NCBI GenBank assembly: GCA_031363915.1
Contig: JANLVI010000026.1
Location: 93,197 to 157,196, forward strand
Length of the DNA stretch: 64,000 nucleotides
Direction: 5' to 3'
Origin: JANLVI01 sp031363915
GTDB taxonomy: Bacteria; Vulcanimicrobiota; Vulcanimicrobiia; Vulcanimicrobiales; Vulcanimicrobiaceae
Of the stretch, positions 43,979 to 52,455 are shown one piece after another. A program made the translations under genes and the position numbers. The notes under the pieces are model-generated. The model searched no databases. It was not told the DNA's origin and saw nothing but the letters and a program-made list of their open reading frames with translations. The stretch's first letter is position 1, and each line of letters opens with the position of its first letter.

Positions 43979-45407
43979 CACCCGTACCCGCGCGGCCGAA
44001 CCGTTCGCGCCGCTCGTTGGGCGGCGCGTTCGTATGTATGTCTGCGGACTGACGCCCTCTGCGGAAGCCCACCTCGGACACGCGCGTTCGTTTCTCTTTT
44101 TCGACGTGCTCCGGCGTTACCTCAAGCACAGCGGCTTCGAGGTGCACTACGTGCAGAACGTGACCGATATCGACGATCGTTCGATCAAGCGCGCGCGCGA
44201 GACGGGCGAATCATGGCGCGACATTGTCGATGGATATTACGCCTCGTTCAAAACGTCCATGAAACGTCTGGGCGTGACCGAGCCCGACGACGAGCCGTAC
44301 GCAACGAAGTACATCCCGCAGATCCTCACGATGATCGAAGAACTCGTCGCGATCGACGCTGCGTATGCAACCCAAGACGGGGTGTATTTTTCGGTGCCAT
44401 CGTTCAAACGCTACGGTGCGCTCTCGGGACGCAACGTCGACGAACTCTTGATCGGCGCGCGTATCGCAGTCGACGAACACAAGCACGATCCGCTGGATTT
44501 TGCACTTTGGAAATTCGCGAAAGCGGACGAGCCCTCGTGGCCCTCGCCGTGGGGCGACGGGCGACCGGGGTGGCACATCGAGTGCAGTGCGATGGCGCGC
44601 GAGTTGCTCGGCGAACCCTTCGATATTCACGGCGGCGGCTACGATCTGATCTTCCCGCACCACGAGAACGAGATTGCGCAAACCGAGTCGCTCAAGACCG
44701 ACACACCGATGGCAAACGTCTGGGTGCATGGCGGCCTCCTTATGTTCGATGGCAAGAAGATGTCAAAATCCCTCGGCAATTTCGAACCGCTCTCCGCGAT
44801 GCTCGACCGTCACGATCCAAACGCGATCCGCCTGCTCTTCATGCAAATCGGCTATCGCAAGCCGATGAATTTCACCGAAGACTCGATCGCAGCGGCGAAA
44901 AGCGGCATCGAAAAATTGCGCAGGGCGTATGCCTCGATCGCCGATGCCGCAAGCGACGATGTGCAGTTCGTCGCGCCGTACCGCAATCGCGTCTACGCCG
45001 CACTCGATGACGACATGAACACGGCGGGGGCCCTCGGTGCGCTCTTCGAACTCGCCGGCGATTCCAAGGCGCTGCAAAGCCAGGGACGTGCCGCACGCGC
45101 CCTGTTCGTCGAGGTTTTGACGATTTTCGGAATCGAAACGGCGCTTGCGGAGCGCGCTCCAGCGGCCGCAACGACGACGGTCGATCCGGCGATCGTCGAG
45201 CGCTTGCGCGCGTCGGTCGGCAACGTCGTGCACGTCAACGGCGATGCACCGGACGCGCTGATTGAAGCGATCATCATCGCGCGCGCGACGGCGCGCAAGA
45301 ACAAAGACTTCGCACTCGGCGATCGGCTGCGCGACGCGCTGGCCGCGGAAAACATCGTCCTCAAGGACAGTAAAGACGGCACCACATGGCAGATCGACGC
45401 GGCGTAA
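43959..45407 (+). CDS. cysS: Cysteine--tRNA ligase
   Basis: 482-aa class I synthetase. The zinc-binding and substrate cysteine is in YVCGLTPSAEAHLGHAR, which also contains the HIGH-type motif (HLGH); further zinc ligands in HIECSAM and FPHHENE; KMSKSLGNF is the KMSKS loop. Length is standard. Start ATG 43959 inside cysE; its end overlaps rlmB by 22 bp. Confidence 0.96.
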   Translation: MPLRLYNTRTRAAEPFAPLVGRRVRMYVCGLTPSAEAHLGHARSFLFFDVLRRYLKHSGFEVHYVQNVTDIDDRSIKRARETGESWRDIVDGYYASFKTSMKRLGVTEPDDEPYATKYIPQILTMIEELVAIDAAYATQDGVYFSVPSFKRYGALSGRNVDELLIGARIAVDEHKHDPLDFALWKFAKADEPSWPSPWGDGRPGWHIECSAMARELLGEPFDIHGGGYDLIFPHHENEIAQTESLKTDTPMANVWVHGGLLMFDGKKMSKSLGNFEPLSAMLDRHDPNAIRLLFMQIGYRKPMNFTEDSIAAAKSGIEKLRRAYASIADAASDDVQFVAPYRNRVYAALDDDMNTAGALGALFELAGDSKALQSQGRAARALFVEVLTIFGIETALAERAPAAATTTVDPAIVERLRASVGNVVHVNGDAPDALIEAIIIARATARKNKDFALGDRLRDALAAENIVLKDSKDGTTWQIDAA

Positions 45408-46333
45408 AGCCTCCCCGCACGCCCGGAGCGCCTCCGGCCGGCAACGGCAAACTCTCCCGGCCGCAAGGTTTCGGCGGCCCGGGTAAACCACGCCCCGGTT
45501 TTGGCAGCGGCAAACCGCGCGTGGCGAAACCCGCGGGTGAATCCGGCGGCGGCGAACGTCGTCCGCCGCGCGTCGATCTCGATGACGTCATTTACGGCGT
45601 GCATGCGGTCGAAGAAGCCCTTGCAGCCGGCGAAGGCATTCGCAAACTGCACGTCGGGGAAGATCGCAAAACGGATCCAGCGCTCCGAGAGCTGCTAGAT
45701 CGCGCGCGCGCCGCGAACGTCGTGATTCGATTCGAACATCGCGCGTTTTTCGCAAGCTTCCCATATAAAGCACATCAGAGCGTCGTCGCGTTCGGCGAGC
45801 CGTTCGATTATATCTCGCTCGAAGAAGCGATCGCGCTTGGGAAGAAGGGCGTCGCATCGACGTTCGTCGTGCTCGATCACGTGACAGATCCGCACAACGT
45901 CGGCGCGATCGTGCGCACCGCCGAATGCGTCGGGGCGACGGCCGTCATCATCCCCGAGCGCCGCGCCGCCGGCATCAACGCGACGGTTCGCAAGTCGTCG
46001 GCGGGAGCGGCCGCCTACATGCCGATCGCCCGGGTCGCCAACGTCGCTCAGGCCATCCGCACGATGAAGAAGGCCGGGATTTGGATCGCCGGGGCCGCCC
46101 TTGCCGCCGACGCCGTCGACTACACCCAGGCCGACTTCAAGCGCGACATCGCCATCGTGATCGGTGCCGAGGGGGATGGAATCGGGCCCCTGGTGCAGCG
46201 CGAGTGCGACTACCTGGTGCGGATCCCTCTCGAGGGCAAAGTCCAGTCCCTCAATGCCTCGGTCGCCGCCGGCGTGCTCCTTTACGAAGTGATCCGGCAG
46301 AGAACGGTTCGTCCGCTCGCCGTAAAGCCGTAA
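45386..46333 (+). CDS. rlmB: 23S rRNA 2'-O-ribose methyltransferase, RlmB/TrmH (SPOUT) family
   Basis: SPOUT-class methyltransferase predicted to methylate G2251 of 23S rRNA. 315 aa: a 65-residue basic Gly/Pro-rich N-terminal tail, an L30e-like substrate domain (DDVIYGVHAVEEAL...), and the catalytic knot with DPHNVGAIVRTAECVGA, VIGAEGDGIGPLVQ and SLNASVAAGVLLYE. The long tail is more than the family needs and may bind RNA. Third overlapping gene of the cysE-cysS-rlmB run, in Firmicutes order; mrnC, usually between cysS and rlmB, is missing. Confidence 0.93.
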   Translation: MADRRGVKPPRTPGAPPAGNGKLSRPQGFGGPGKPRPGFGSGKPRVAKPAGESGGGERRPPRVDLDDVIYGVHAVEEALAAGEGIRKLHVGEDRKTDPALRELLDRARAANVVIRFEHRAFFASFPYKAHQSVVAFGEPFDYISLEEAIALGKKGVASTFVVLDHVTDPHNVGAIVRTAECVGATAVIIPERRAAGINATVRKSSAGAAAYMPIARVANVAQAIRTMKKAGIWIAGAALAADAVDYTQADFKRDIAIVIGAEGDGIGPLVQRECDYLVRIPLEGKVQSLNASVAAGVLLYEVIRQRTVRPLAVKP

Positions 46334-46362
46334 TTCGTCGCCTTGACGACGGAGTATAACCG

Positions 46363-46536
46363 ATTGGCAATGTCGCTCTTCCCATGGATGAATCGCGGCT
46401 GGCGAAATTCTCGGTCGTCAACGTAACCCAACTCTAGGCGATCGATCGCACCGATCTCATCGAGCGCCTCACGTCCCTCTCTGTAAAAACGATGCGGCAG
46501 ATCGATTCCGTTATCCGGTTCGCCCTCGACCTCTAA
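46363..46536 (+). pseudogene. MazF/PemK mRNA interferase remnant
   Basis: The plus strand between rlmB and sigH encodes IGNVALPMDESRLAKFSVVN, VTQL, a TAG stop at 46435-46437, then AIDRTDLIERLTSLSVKTMR, QIDSVIRFALDL and a natural TAA. This equals the C-terminal half of a MazF toxin, which normally reads PGNVLLPxxxxGLxKxSVVNVxQLxTIDRxxLxERLGxLxxxxMxxVDxALRLxLGL. The N-terminal half and the mazE antitoxin are gone and one in-frame stop interrupts the remainder. Confidence 0.72.
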
Positions 46537-46566
46537 GGGTGCGAGGCGCTCCGGCACCGTCCGTCC

Positions 46567-46595
46567 TTGACGCGGTAGGAGGAACCTCCTATAAT
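46567..46595 (+). promoter_or_regulatory. sigH promoter with palindromic operator-like spacer
   Basis: -35 TTGACG (46567-46572), 17-bp spacer, -10 TATAAT (46590-46595): a near-consensus housekeeping promoter. The spacer and the first base of the -10 contain the inverted repeat AGGAGG-AA-CCTCCT (46577-46590), a plausible repressor site. About 100 nt of leader follow before the sigH start, ending in GAAGG near 46684. Confidence 0.7.
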
Positions 46596-46699
46596 TACTC
46601 GGATGTGCCCGGCTCGACGGGCCCCGGCCTGCGTTTTCGGCACATCGACCGGTCCCGGCAATCGCTTGGCCGGTCCATTTCCCGAAGGTAGGACACCAT

Positions 46700-47344
46700 A
46701 TGGCGCTCACGCAGCCCGCGGACGGGCTCGACTATCACGAGCGGCCGGACGAGGACCTCGTCTCCGCGGCCAAATCAGGCGACAATCTCGCGATGGAATT
46801 CTTGCTCAATAAGTACAAGAATTTCGTCCGAATCAAAGCGAAAAGCTACTTTCTCATCGGTGCGGATCGCGAAGATATCATCCAAGAAGGGATGATCGGA
46901 CTTTACAAGGCCGTTCGCGACTTTAAAGCCGACAAGCTATCCAGTTTTCGCGCGTTTGCCGAGCTCTGTATAACGCGTCAGATCATCACCGCAATCAAGA
47001 CCGCGACGCGACAGAAGCACATCCCGCTCAACCAGTACATCTCGCTCAACAAGCCGATCTACGACGAAGACAGCGAACGCACGCTGCTCGACGTGATGGC
47101 CTCGCAGAAGACCTCCGATCCCGAAGAACTCGTGATCAATCAGGAAGTCTCTGAGGACATCAAGGAGCGGATCCAGGAGAATCTCTCCGACCTCGAATCG
47201 CAAGTCTTGCTTTCGTACCTCGAAGGCAAGAGTTATCAGGAGATGGCGCGCGACCTCAACCGTCACGTAAAATCGATCGATAACGCGCTCCAACGCGTGA
47301 AGCGGAAGATCGAAAAGAATCTCTCGGAGATCGAACTTCCCTAA
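46700..47344 (+). CDS. sigH: RNA polymerase sigma factor, SigH (sigma-30) family
   Basis: 214-aa sigma-70-family protein. Region 2 contains KYKNFVRIKAKSYFLIGADR, EDIIQEGMIGLYKAVRDFKA and CITRQIITAIKTATRQKHIP, strikingly like B. subtilis SigH; region 4 has LEGKSYQEMARDLNRHVKSI and ALQRVKRKIEK. Bacillus SigH controls transition-state and early sporulation genes; what it controls in a probable diderm is unknown. Position after rlmB matches Firmicutes. Own strong promoter at 46567-46595. Confidence 0.92.
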   Translation: MALTQPADGLDYHERPDEDLVSAAKSGDNLAMEFLLNKYKNFVRIKAKSYFLIGADREDIIQEGMIGLYKAVRDFKADKLSSFRAFAELCITRQIITAIKTATRQKHIPLNQYISLNKPIYDEDSERTLLDVMASQKTSDPEELVINQEVSEDIKERIQENLSDLESQVLLSYLEGKSYQEMARDLNRHVKSIDNALQRVKRKIEKNLSEIELP

Positions 47345-47387
47345 CGTCCACCGACCTTCGGTGAATGCGAAAAAGAGAATCGGCGCC

Positions 47388-47753
47388 TTAGGCGACCGGT
47401 TCTTTTTCTTCGAGCGGCTCGAGTTCGGCGACGATGCGCTCGTAAATCGCCTCGCGATCGAGCGCTTCGAACGCAAGGCACGTTTGCGCGTTGCCGCTGG
47501 CGACCGGGTCGATGAGAACCGTGACTCTGCCGCGCGCACAGACGTCAAGACAACTGGTGGTTACGACGCGGATCGGCCCCCACTTGCCTTCGGCTTTGAG
47601 CCGGTCTTTGAGCCAGCGTTTGAGTTCGAGCCGCTCGTCGCCCGCAAATTCCGGAAAGTCTTCAACGAAGCGCTGCGCGGTGCACTTTTCACAAACGAGC
47701 GCAAGACCGCCGGACTTCGCCCAGATCGGCTTTACTTCTACGGGTTTCGCCAT
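47388..47753 (-). CDS. Thioredoxin-like [2Fe-2S] ferredoxin domain protein
   Basis: 121 aa from ATG 47753. Four cysteines in two pairs, LVCEKCTAQRF near the N-terminus and TSCLDVCARG after about 50 residues, follow the CX2-12C...CX3C pattern of thioredoxin-like [2Fe-2S] ferredoxins such as the HoxE/NuoE C-terminal type and small shethna-like proteins. A RVTVLIDP strand follows. Likely a small electron carrier; partner unknown. The frame extends upstream to 47822 inside the GH114 gene, but family-like sequence starts at MAKP. Confidence 0.65.
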   Translation of the reverse strand: MAKPVEVKPIWAKSGGLALVCEKCTAQRFVEDFPEFAGDERLELKRWLKDRLKAEGKWGPIRVVTTSCLDVCARGRVTVLIDPVASGNAQTCLAFEALDREAIYERIVAELEPLEEKEPVA

Positions 47754-47796
47754 CACGGAGAACTTCGCGATGATCTGAGCTGACACCGTCTCGAGG

Positions 47797-48684
47797 TTAT
47801 GGGCAGACCTCGCGGAAGGCATCCAAATTGCGATTCTTCAGGATCGCGACCACGCCCGCCGCCGTAGCCGCTGGGCACACGTTCTGGTGAAATTTCGCGC
47901 TCGTCATTGTGTCCGTATATTCGACGGTAAAAACTGCTTTTTTTGCGTTCGTAAACGGAGCGTATGCCGAGCAGTTTCCCTGAAACCAGCACTCTTCGGC
48001 GATGACGAAATCGAAGCTCGAGAGTAACTGTGGGCTCTGGTCGCCGTCGTTTTTGAGCGCGATCGACATGCCGCGGGCGTGCGTCTGTCCGGCAAACCAG
48101 GTGTTGTATGCGATCTGGTCCGGTGCGGTCAGCGGGAAACCGGTCTTATTTTCGGATCCGTTGATATTGTCCGGCTCGACGGCATCGAAGCCTTTTGACT
48201 GGCAGCGATCGAGTCGTGCGTCCATGATCGGCGCTAGCGCAGCAATGTTACGAATGTCGAGCCAGGCCTCATCGGGATAGCCTTGATAGACTAAGCCGAT
48301 GACGGATTTTGGAAACGACGCGGCATCCGGACGTACGCTTTCGTACGCACCCGCGTTGACGTAACAGACGACGTGGCGGCCTTGTGCGTGCAACGCGGCG
48401 ACATCGGCCGCCGGTGTGTCGAACGCATCCACGTCGTACACGTCCGCCGCAGCGCTACGATCGGGTGTTCCACCTAATTGCCATTGAAACGTATCGCTCG
48501 TGCGGGGTACCCAAAGCGCGACGGGTGGGTTCGCGGGCGCGTTGCTCGGCGTGATCGTCGTCGCCGACGAGGGGCTCGAACCTCCCGCACAGCCCTCGAT
48601 CGCAAGCACGGCGGTGATCGCGAAAGCAAGAAAGACTGCGGTCATCCTGCTCGCACCGTGTCCGCTTTCTGGGGTTCTTTTCAA
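47797..48684 (-). CDS. GH114-type lipoprotein (endo-alpha-1,4-polygalactosaminidase-like)
   Basis: 295 aa. N-terminal signal with a lipobox-like LAIEGCAGG, so probably a lipoprotein. After a Ser/Thr/Pro linker comes a TIM-barrel glycosidase-like domain of the TM1410/GH114 family: WQLGG, YDVDAFDT, VVCYVNAGAYE, DEAWLDIRN, GFDAVEPDNI and IALKNDGDQ. The aspartate/glutamate in DAVEPDN are the expected active-site residues. Known members cleave galactosamine-rich exopolysaccharide; substrate here is inferred only. Gene end overlaps no other chosen CDS but is 43 bp from the ferredoxin start. Confidence 0.82.
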   Translation of the reverse strand: MKRTPESGHGASRMTAVFLAFAITAVLAIEGCAGGSSPSSATTITPSNAPANPPVALWVPRTSDTFQWQLGGTPDRSAAADVYDVDAFDTPAADVAALHAQGRHVVCYVNAGAYESVRPDAASFPKSVIGLVYQGYPDEAWLDIRNIAALAPIMDARLDRCQSKGFDAVEPDNINGSENKTGFPLTAPDQIAYNTWFAGQTHARGMSIALKNDGDQSPQLLSSFDFVIAEECWFQGNCSAYAPFTNAKKAVFTVEYTDTMTSAKFHQNVCPAATAAGVVAILKNRNLDAFREVCP

Positions 48685-49256
48685 ACGCTGCTCCAGCGCT
48701 TGAAGAGTTCGTTATCGATGCCGAATTGATCGAGCGCTTTACCGACCGTGTGCGCGATAACGTCTTCGATCGTTTTCGGACGAGCGTACATGCCGGGGAC
48801 CGGCGGCAAGATGACCGCGCCGAGCTCGGCGAGTTGCACCAGCGTCCGCAGATGGCCGAGGTGAAGCGGTGTTTCGCGCACGACCATCACGAGACGTCGG
48901 CGTTCTTTGAGGCACACGTCTGCCGCACGCGTGAGCAGGTTTGAGTTCAACGAGTGAGCGACGGCCGAGGCCGTCTTGATCGAACAGGGGATAATCAACA
49001 TGCCATCGGTCTTGAACGAGCCGCTGGAGATCGAGGCTGCAAGATCCGTATCGCGATGCAGGACGTCCGCGAGCGCTTCGAAGTCTGCCGCCGTGTAGTC
49101 CGTTTCGAGTTCGATCGTCTGGCGAGCTTGTTCCGAGAGGACGACGTGGACTTCGTAGCCGCCGATCGACCGGAGCGCTCGTAAGGCGGCGAAGGCATAG
49201 AGGCTGCCGCTGGCGCCGGAGATGCCGACGATGAGGCGACGAGGCGTGGTTGACAC
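48681..49256 (-). CDS. ubiX: Flavin prenyltransferase UbiX
   Basis: Makes prenylated FMN from FMN and dimethylallyl phosphate, the cofactor of UbiD-type decarboxylases. 191 aa from GTG 49256. RLIVGISGASGSLYA (FMN phosphate site), the IPCSIKTASAVAHS region and RRRLVMVVRETPLHLGHL are diagnostic. The stop overlaps the GH114 start by 4 bp. No ubiD is in the window. Longer frames upstream run into the ridA promoter region and are not used. Confidence 0.93.
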   Translation of the reverse strand: MSTTPRRLIVGISGASGSLYAFAALRALRSIGGYEVHVVLSEQARQTIELETDYTAADFEALADVLHRDTDLAASISSGSFKTDGMLIIPCSIKTASAVAHSLNSNLLTRAADVCLKERRRLVMVVRETPLHLGHLRTLVQLAELGAVILPPVPGMYARPKTIEDVIAHTVGKALDQFGIDNELFKRWSSV

Positions 49257-49352
49257 AATGGCTCCCGTTTGACGATTGTGAGCGGACTCTCCGCCCCACC
49301 CGGGCTTGGACTGCGGCAAGAGCAACGATGAGCCGCGAGCAACCATGGGGTA

Positions 49353-49727
49353 ATGAGCAAAAAGAAATCCATCGAAACGACGGACGCGCCGGTCGCTGCC
49401 GGTCCCTATTCGCAGGGGATCCGTTTTGGGGACCTCGTCTTCGTCGCCGGTCAGCGCCCCGCCGATCCCGTTTCCGGCGAAATCCCAGCCGATCTCGTCG
49501 CGCAAACGCGCCGCGTGCTGGAGAATGTCAAAGCCGTTCTCGAAGCCGGCGGTTCGTCGATGGATCAGGTTCTTAAAGTGAGCGTCTATCTCGCGGACCT
49601 CGGTGACTTTGCCGCGATGAACGAAATCTATAAAGATTTTTTCAGCGAACCGCACCCGGTGCGCACCACTATCGGCTGCGTGCTGCGCGGAATCAAAATC
49701 GAAGTCGACGCGATCGGCTACCGCTAG
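49353..49727 (+). CDS. ridA: RidA family reactive intermediate deaminase
   Basis: 124-aa trimeric YjgF/RidA protein that hydrolyses enamine/imine intermediates from PLP enzymes. GPYSQGIRFGDLVFVAGQ, the QTRRVLENVKAVLEAGGSS helix and the catalytic arginine in PVRTTIGC with the IKIEVDAIGY end are standard. Divergent from ubiX with a 96-bp gap and followed by a bidirectional hairpin terminator. Confidence 0.95.
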   Translation: MSKKKSIETTDAPVAAGPYSQGIRFGDLVFVAGQRPADPVSGEIPADLVAQTRRVLENVKAVLEAGGSSMDQVLKVSVYLADLGDFAAMNEIYKDFFSEPHPVRTTIGCVLRGIKIEVDAIGYR

Positions 49728-49745
49728 GATTGCCGAAAATAAAAA

Positions 49746-49763
49746 ACGACCGATATCGGTCGT
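49746..49763. terminator. Bidirectional terminator between ridA and tRNA-Thr(UGU)
   Basis: ACGACCGAT/ATCGGTCGT is an 18-bp perfect palindrome. On the minus strand it is followed by TTTTTTATTTT, a good terminator for the tRNA-Thr transcript. Confidence 0.8.
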
Positions 49764-49775
49764 GTCAGAAAAGTT

Positions 49776-49847
49776 AGCCGACGGAGGGATTTGAACCCCC
49801 GACCCGCTGTTTACAAAACAGCCGCTCTACCCCTGAGCTACGTCGGC
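49776..49847 (-). tRNA. tRNA-Thr (anticodon UGU)
   Basis: Complete cloverleaf on the minus strand: acceptor GCCGACG/CGTCGGC, D-arm GCTC...GAGC, anticodon stem CTGTT...AACAG with TGT anticodon, T-arm GGGGGTTCAAATCCCTC. CCA is not encoded. Confidence 0.95.
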
Positions 49848-49904
49848 CCGAGGTCGCCTTTTCGCGGGGATGGGCCGAAGCCCATCCCCGCGAGACGCGA
49901 GCGA

Positions 49905-52199
49905 TTAGAGGTGGAACTGCGCGCTGCTCTGGCCGACCGCCGGATCCAGCGTGAGGGTGGTGAAGAACGCTGCATCGACCGTGAACTGCGCGATCTGCGA
50001 ACCGTTTTGCAGATTCGGGATGTTTGGGTCGCTGACCGTACCGTAGGCGCGGGACACACCGTCGGCCGGTGCCGGGTAGCCCGCCGGGAGTGTCTGTCCC
50101 CAGTTGAAGACGACCGACGAGTTGACGATCGACTGATCGATCGTTCCGTTCGGTGATGTCGCCGAGTTGAGGGTCGCAGTGTAGTTGCCCGTGTGGTCGC
50201 TATTTTGCGTTCCACTGATGCTGTACGTGAACGTTGCAACCGGAGTTGTGCCTTTGAAGAACGAGCGCGTTGCATTGCTCGCGGTAAACGTGTACGCAAT
50301 TCCGCTCCCGGTCGCTCCCGGCGTACGCACGAGGTTCATAGAACCGACTTGCGAGCCGTTTGCGTTGTACCAGTTGTTGCCGATGGTCGCGGATGTTGCG
50401 CCGCCGTTTGCGTAGTTGTAGGTCAGCGTGTGCGTGTGGAGCGGTGAACCCTGCACTTGGTGTCCGACGCTGTACTCGTTACGCAGGAGGTAGACTTGGA
50501 ACGAACCGTTCGTGCCGACGGCTTCGTTGAATACGCCGTCCGCAGCGAGGATCGTGCCGGGCGGTGCGCCGCCGAGCGCGCCTTGCGAACTCGTGATCGG
50601 GGTGGTGATTGCGGCGCTAAAACCGATGGGGTTGTAGAAGCCAGCGAAGCCGAAGCACGGAGTGCCGCTCGCGCAGACGAGACCCTTGGTATTCGTATCG
50701 CTGATGCTGCTGGGAACCGTCACGCTGCTTACGCCCGTCGTGACTTGGATGACATGACGGCCGCCTTCTTGTGTGGACGGCTGCGTAAAGATGTAGGTCG
50801 AGCCGCTCTGCGCGACATTCCAACCGCTATCGTAATCGTTCAGCGCGACCGTCGTACAGGTGGTCGATGCTGAGTTGATGATCGCGTCGATCGAACACGT
50901 CGCAAAGGAACCTTTTGAATCGGGACGATTGAAGGGGAACTGTTCGCGTACGATGTTGCCGAGGTAGTGCGCATCGCGAATCGCGCGATCTACGGGGGGC
51001 AAGTGTTTGAACGGGTTGACGAACGGCGCGCCTTCGGTGTAGTTGGCAGCCGCAACGGTCGAACCTGAACCGCCGACGGTGAGCGTCTGCGGGGCGAGCG
51101 CGAAGAACGACGCACTGGGTTTGCCTCCGCTCGTTGTGATCGTTCCGCCTGCAAGTCCGAGCCTACGATTCGGCGGAACGATGCGCGTGAACGTGCCGCT
51201 CGAGCCCGTGAGTGCGAACAGGTTGCCATGATAGAATTCGCGTCCGCCACCGAAAAAGTCAACGATTCCGCCGGCGACGGGTTTCGAGGTCGCATCGAGC
51301 AGCGTGCCGCTGACGCTCACACCGGCTGTCGTATCGTAATAGAGCGCGTTCGAGCTTGCGGAAAAGGCGGGCGAACCGTTGACGCTCACCGATGCCGTAA
51401 CGATGTCGGGCGTGACGAACGTGCCCGATGAAGGCGGCGTATAGTTCGCTTTCGATGCATCGGCGGGGTCTTGTGTGAGCTTGCCGCTACCGGTGACTTT
51501 CCATGTCACTTGCGCTTTTGAGAGGTCGACGTAGTTGCCGTCGCTGTCGTGACCGACGAGCGAGAACTGGCGCGACTCGTTATCGAACATTCCGATGCCA
51601 AGCGGGAACGTGTTGACCGAAGCAAGATCGGTCGTCGCCGCTGTCGCCGCAGCCGAACTGAAACGCGCGGCCATTGCGTTGCGCATAAAGCCAGCGGTGA
51701 CGGTCGAACCGCCGGTCGGCGCGTACGCATCGACGAACGTGTCAAGCGGAATCTCCGGCGTCGCGCTTGCGGTTGCCGCAAAGATCTGGACTTCGGGCTG
51801 GTACTGCGGATTCGCTGCGAGGTTCGCCGCGTTGAGAATCGCCCATGACGACTGCGAGGCATCGAAGTTGCCTGCCGTGTCGGCGACTTGCACCGAACCA
51901 TCGGGATATACGACTTCGGCACCGATCGAGACCGGTGCCCAGGAGTTGGTCGCATCGGGTGCACCGCCACCCAAGGCCGAGAGACCGATGACCATCGAGC
52001 CGTTGACGGTTGACGAGTAGACCGTGTACGTCGTCGTCGCGTTAATCTGCGAGGGACCCGGGACTGTGACGCCGGGCGGCGTGGTTGTGGATTGCGGCGG
52101 GAGAACGGTGCCGCCGGACGAGGTGGCGCCGCTGCCGCCGCCGCATCCGGCGAGCGCCGCAACGAGCGTCGCCCCGGCAAGTGAATAAAGACGTTTCAT
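49905..52199 (-). CDS. Large putative lipoprotein of unknown function
   Basis: 764 aa from ATG 52199 (GGAG 8 nt upstream). The N-terminus MKRLYSLAGATLVAALAGCGGG is a lipoprotein signal with lipobox LAGC, followed by a Thr/Pro/Ser linker. The body is Gly/Ser/Thr/Asn-rich and beta-predicted: an Ig-like or cadherin-like stretch (about 240-310, with GSGKLTQDPADASKANYTPP), a carboxypeptidase-regulatory-like segment (GVSVSGTLLDATSKPVAGGI), and a C-terminal region with three widely spaced cysteines (CSID, TTCTT, CASGTPCFG). No catalytic signature recognised. Probably surface or periplasmic. It stands alone upstream of tRNA-Thr(UGU) in the minus direction. Confidence 0.75.
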   Translation of the reverse strand: MKRLYSLAGATLVAALAGCGGGSGATSSGGTVLPPQSTTTPPGVTVPGPSQINATTTYTVYSSTVNGSMVIGLSALGGGAPDATNSWAPVSIGAEVVYPDGSVQVADTAGNFDASQSSWAILNAANLAANPQYQPEVQIFAATASATPEIPLDTFVDAYAPTGGSTVTAGFMRNAMAARFSSAAATAATTDLASVNTFPLGIGMFDNESRQFSLVGHDSDGNYVDLSKAQVTWKVTGSGKLTQDPADASKANYTPPSSGTFVTPDIVTASVSVNGSPAFSASSNALYYDTTAGVSVSGTLLDATSKPVAGGIVDFFGGGREFYHGNLFALTGSSGTFTRIVPPNRRLGLAGGTITTSGGKPSASFFALAPQTLTVGGSGSTVAAANYTEGAPFVNPFKHLPPVDRAIRDAHYLGNIVREQFPFNRPDSKGSFATCSIDAIINSASTTCTTVALNDYDSGWNVAQSGSTYIFTQPSTQEGGRHVIQVTTGVSSVTVPSSISDTNTKGLVCASGTPCFGFAGFYNPIGFSAAITTPITSSQGALGGAPPGTILAADGVFNEAVGTNGSFQVYLLRNEYSVGHQVQGSPLHTHTLTYNYANGGATSATIGNNWYNANGSQVGSMNLVRTPGATGSGIAYTFTASNATRSFFKGTTPVATFTYSISGTQNSDHTGNYTATLNSATSPNGTIDQSIVNSSVVFNWGQTLPAGYPAPADGVSRAYGTVSDPNIPNLQNGSQIAQFTVDAAFFTTLTLDPAVGQSSAQFHL

Positions 52200-52398
52200 G
52201 ATGATGCTCCAGAAGTCCGCACGATCGCGGGACGCAGCAAAAACAACCGCTTCGAAAAACGGAACCGGGGTGACACTCGCGCGGCGCAAGCCCGCTTGGC
52301 CGATGCTCGCTTGTCGTGCTCCCAGGATAACCTCAGTTGACTAGTCGTACATTAAGGCGCGCGTTCGGTACGATAAAAAACGCGTAAGAAAAAATCAT

Positions 52399-52425
52399 GA
52401 CGCCGCTCTCAAGGAGACCGGCGTC
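52399..52425 (-). terminator. Minus-strand terminator-like hairpin
   Basis: GACGCCG...CGGCGTC with a partly paired interior. On the minus strand ATGATTTTTTCTT follows. It lies between the lipoprotein gene and tRNA-Tyr and would stop any read-through coming from the exported protein gene at 52598. Confidence 0.5.
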
Positions 52426-52455
52426 AGGGGGTCGTACTCGGAGGGTTGCCATCAT

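Noticed and set aside
46435..46437. TAG in the MazF frame as a programmed read-through codon
   Set aside because: The N-terminal half of the toxin and its antitoxin are missing, so simple decay explains it.
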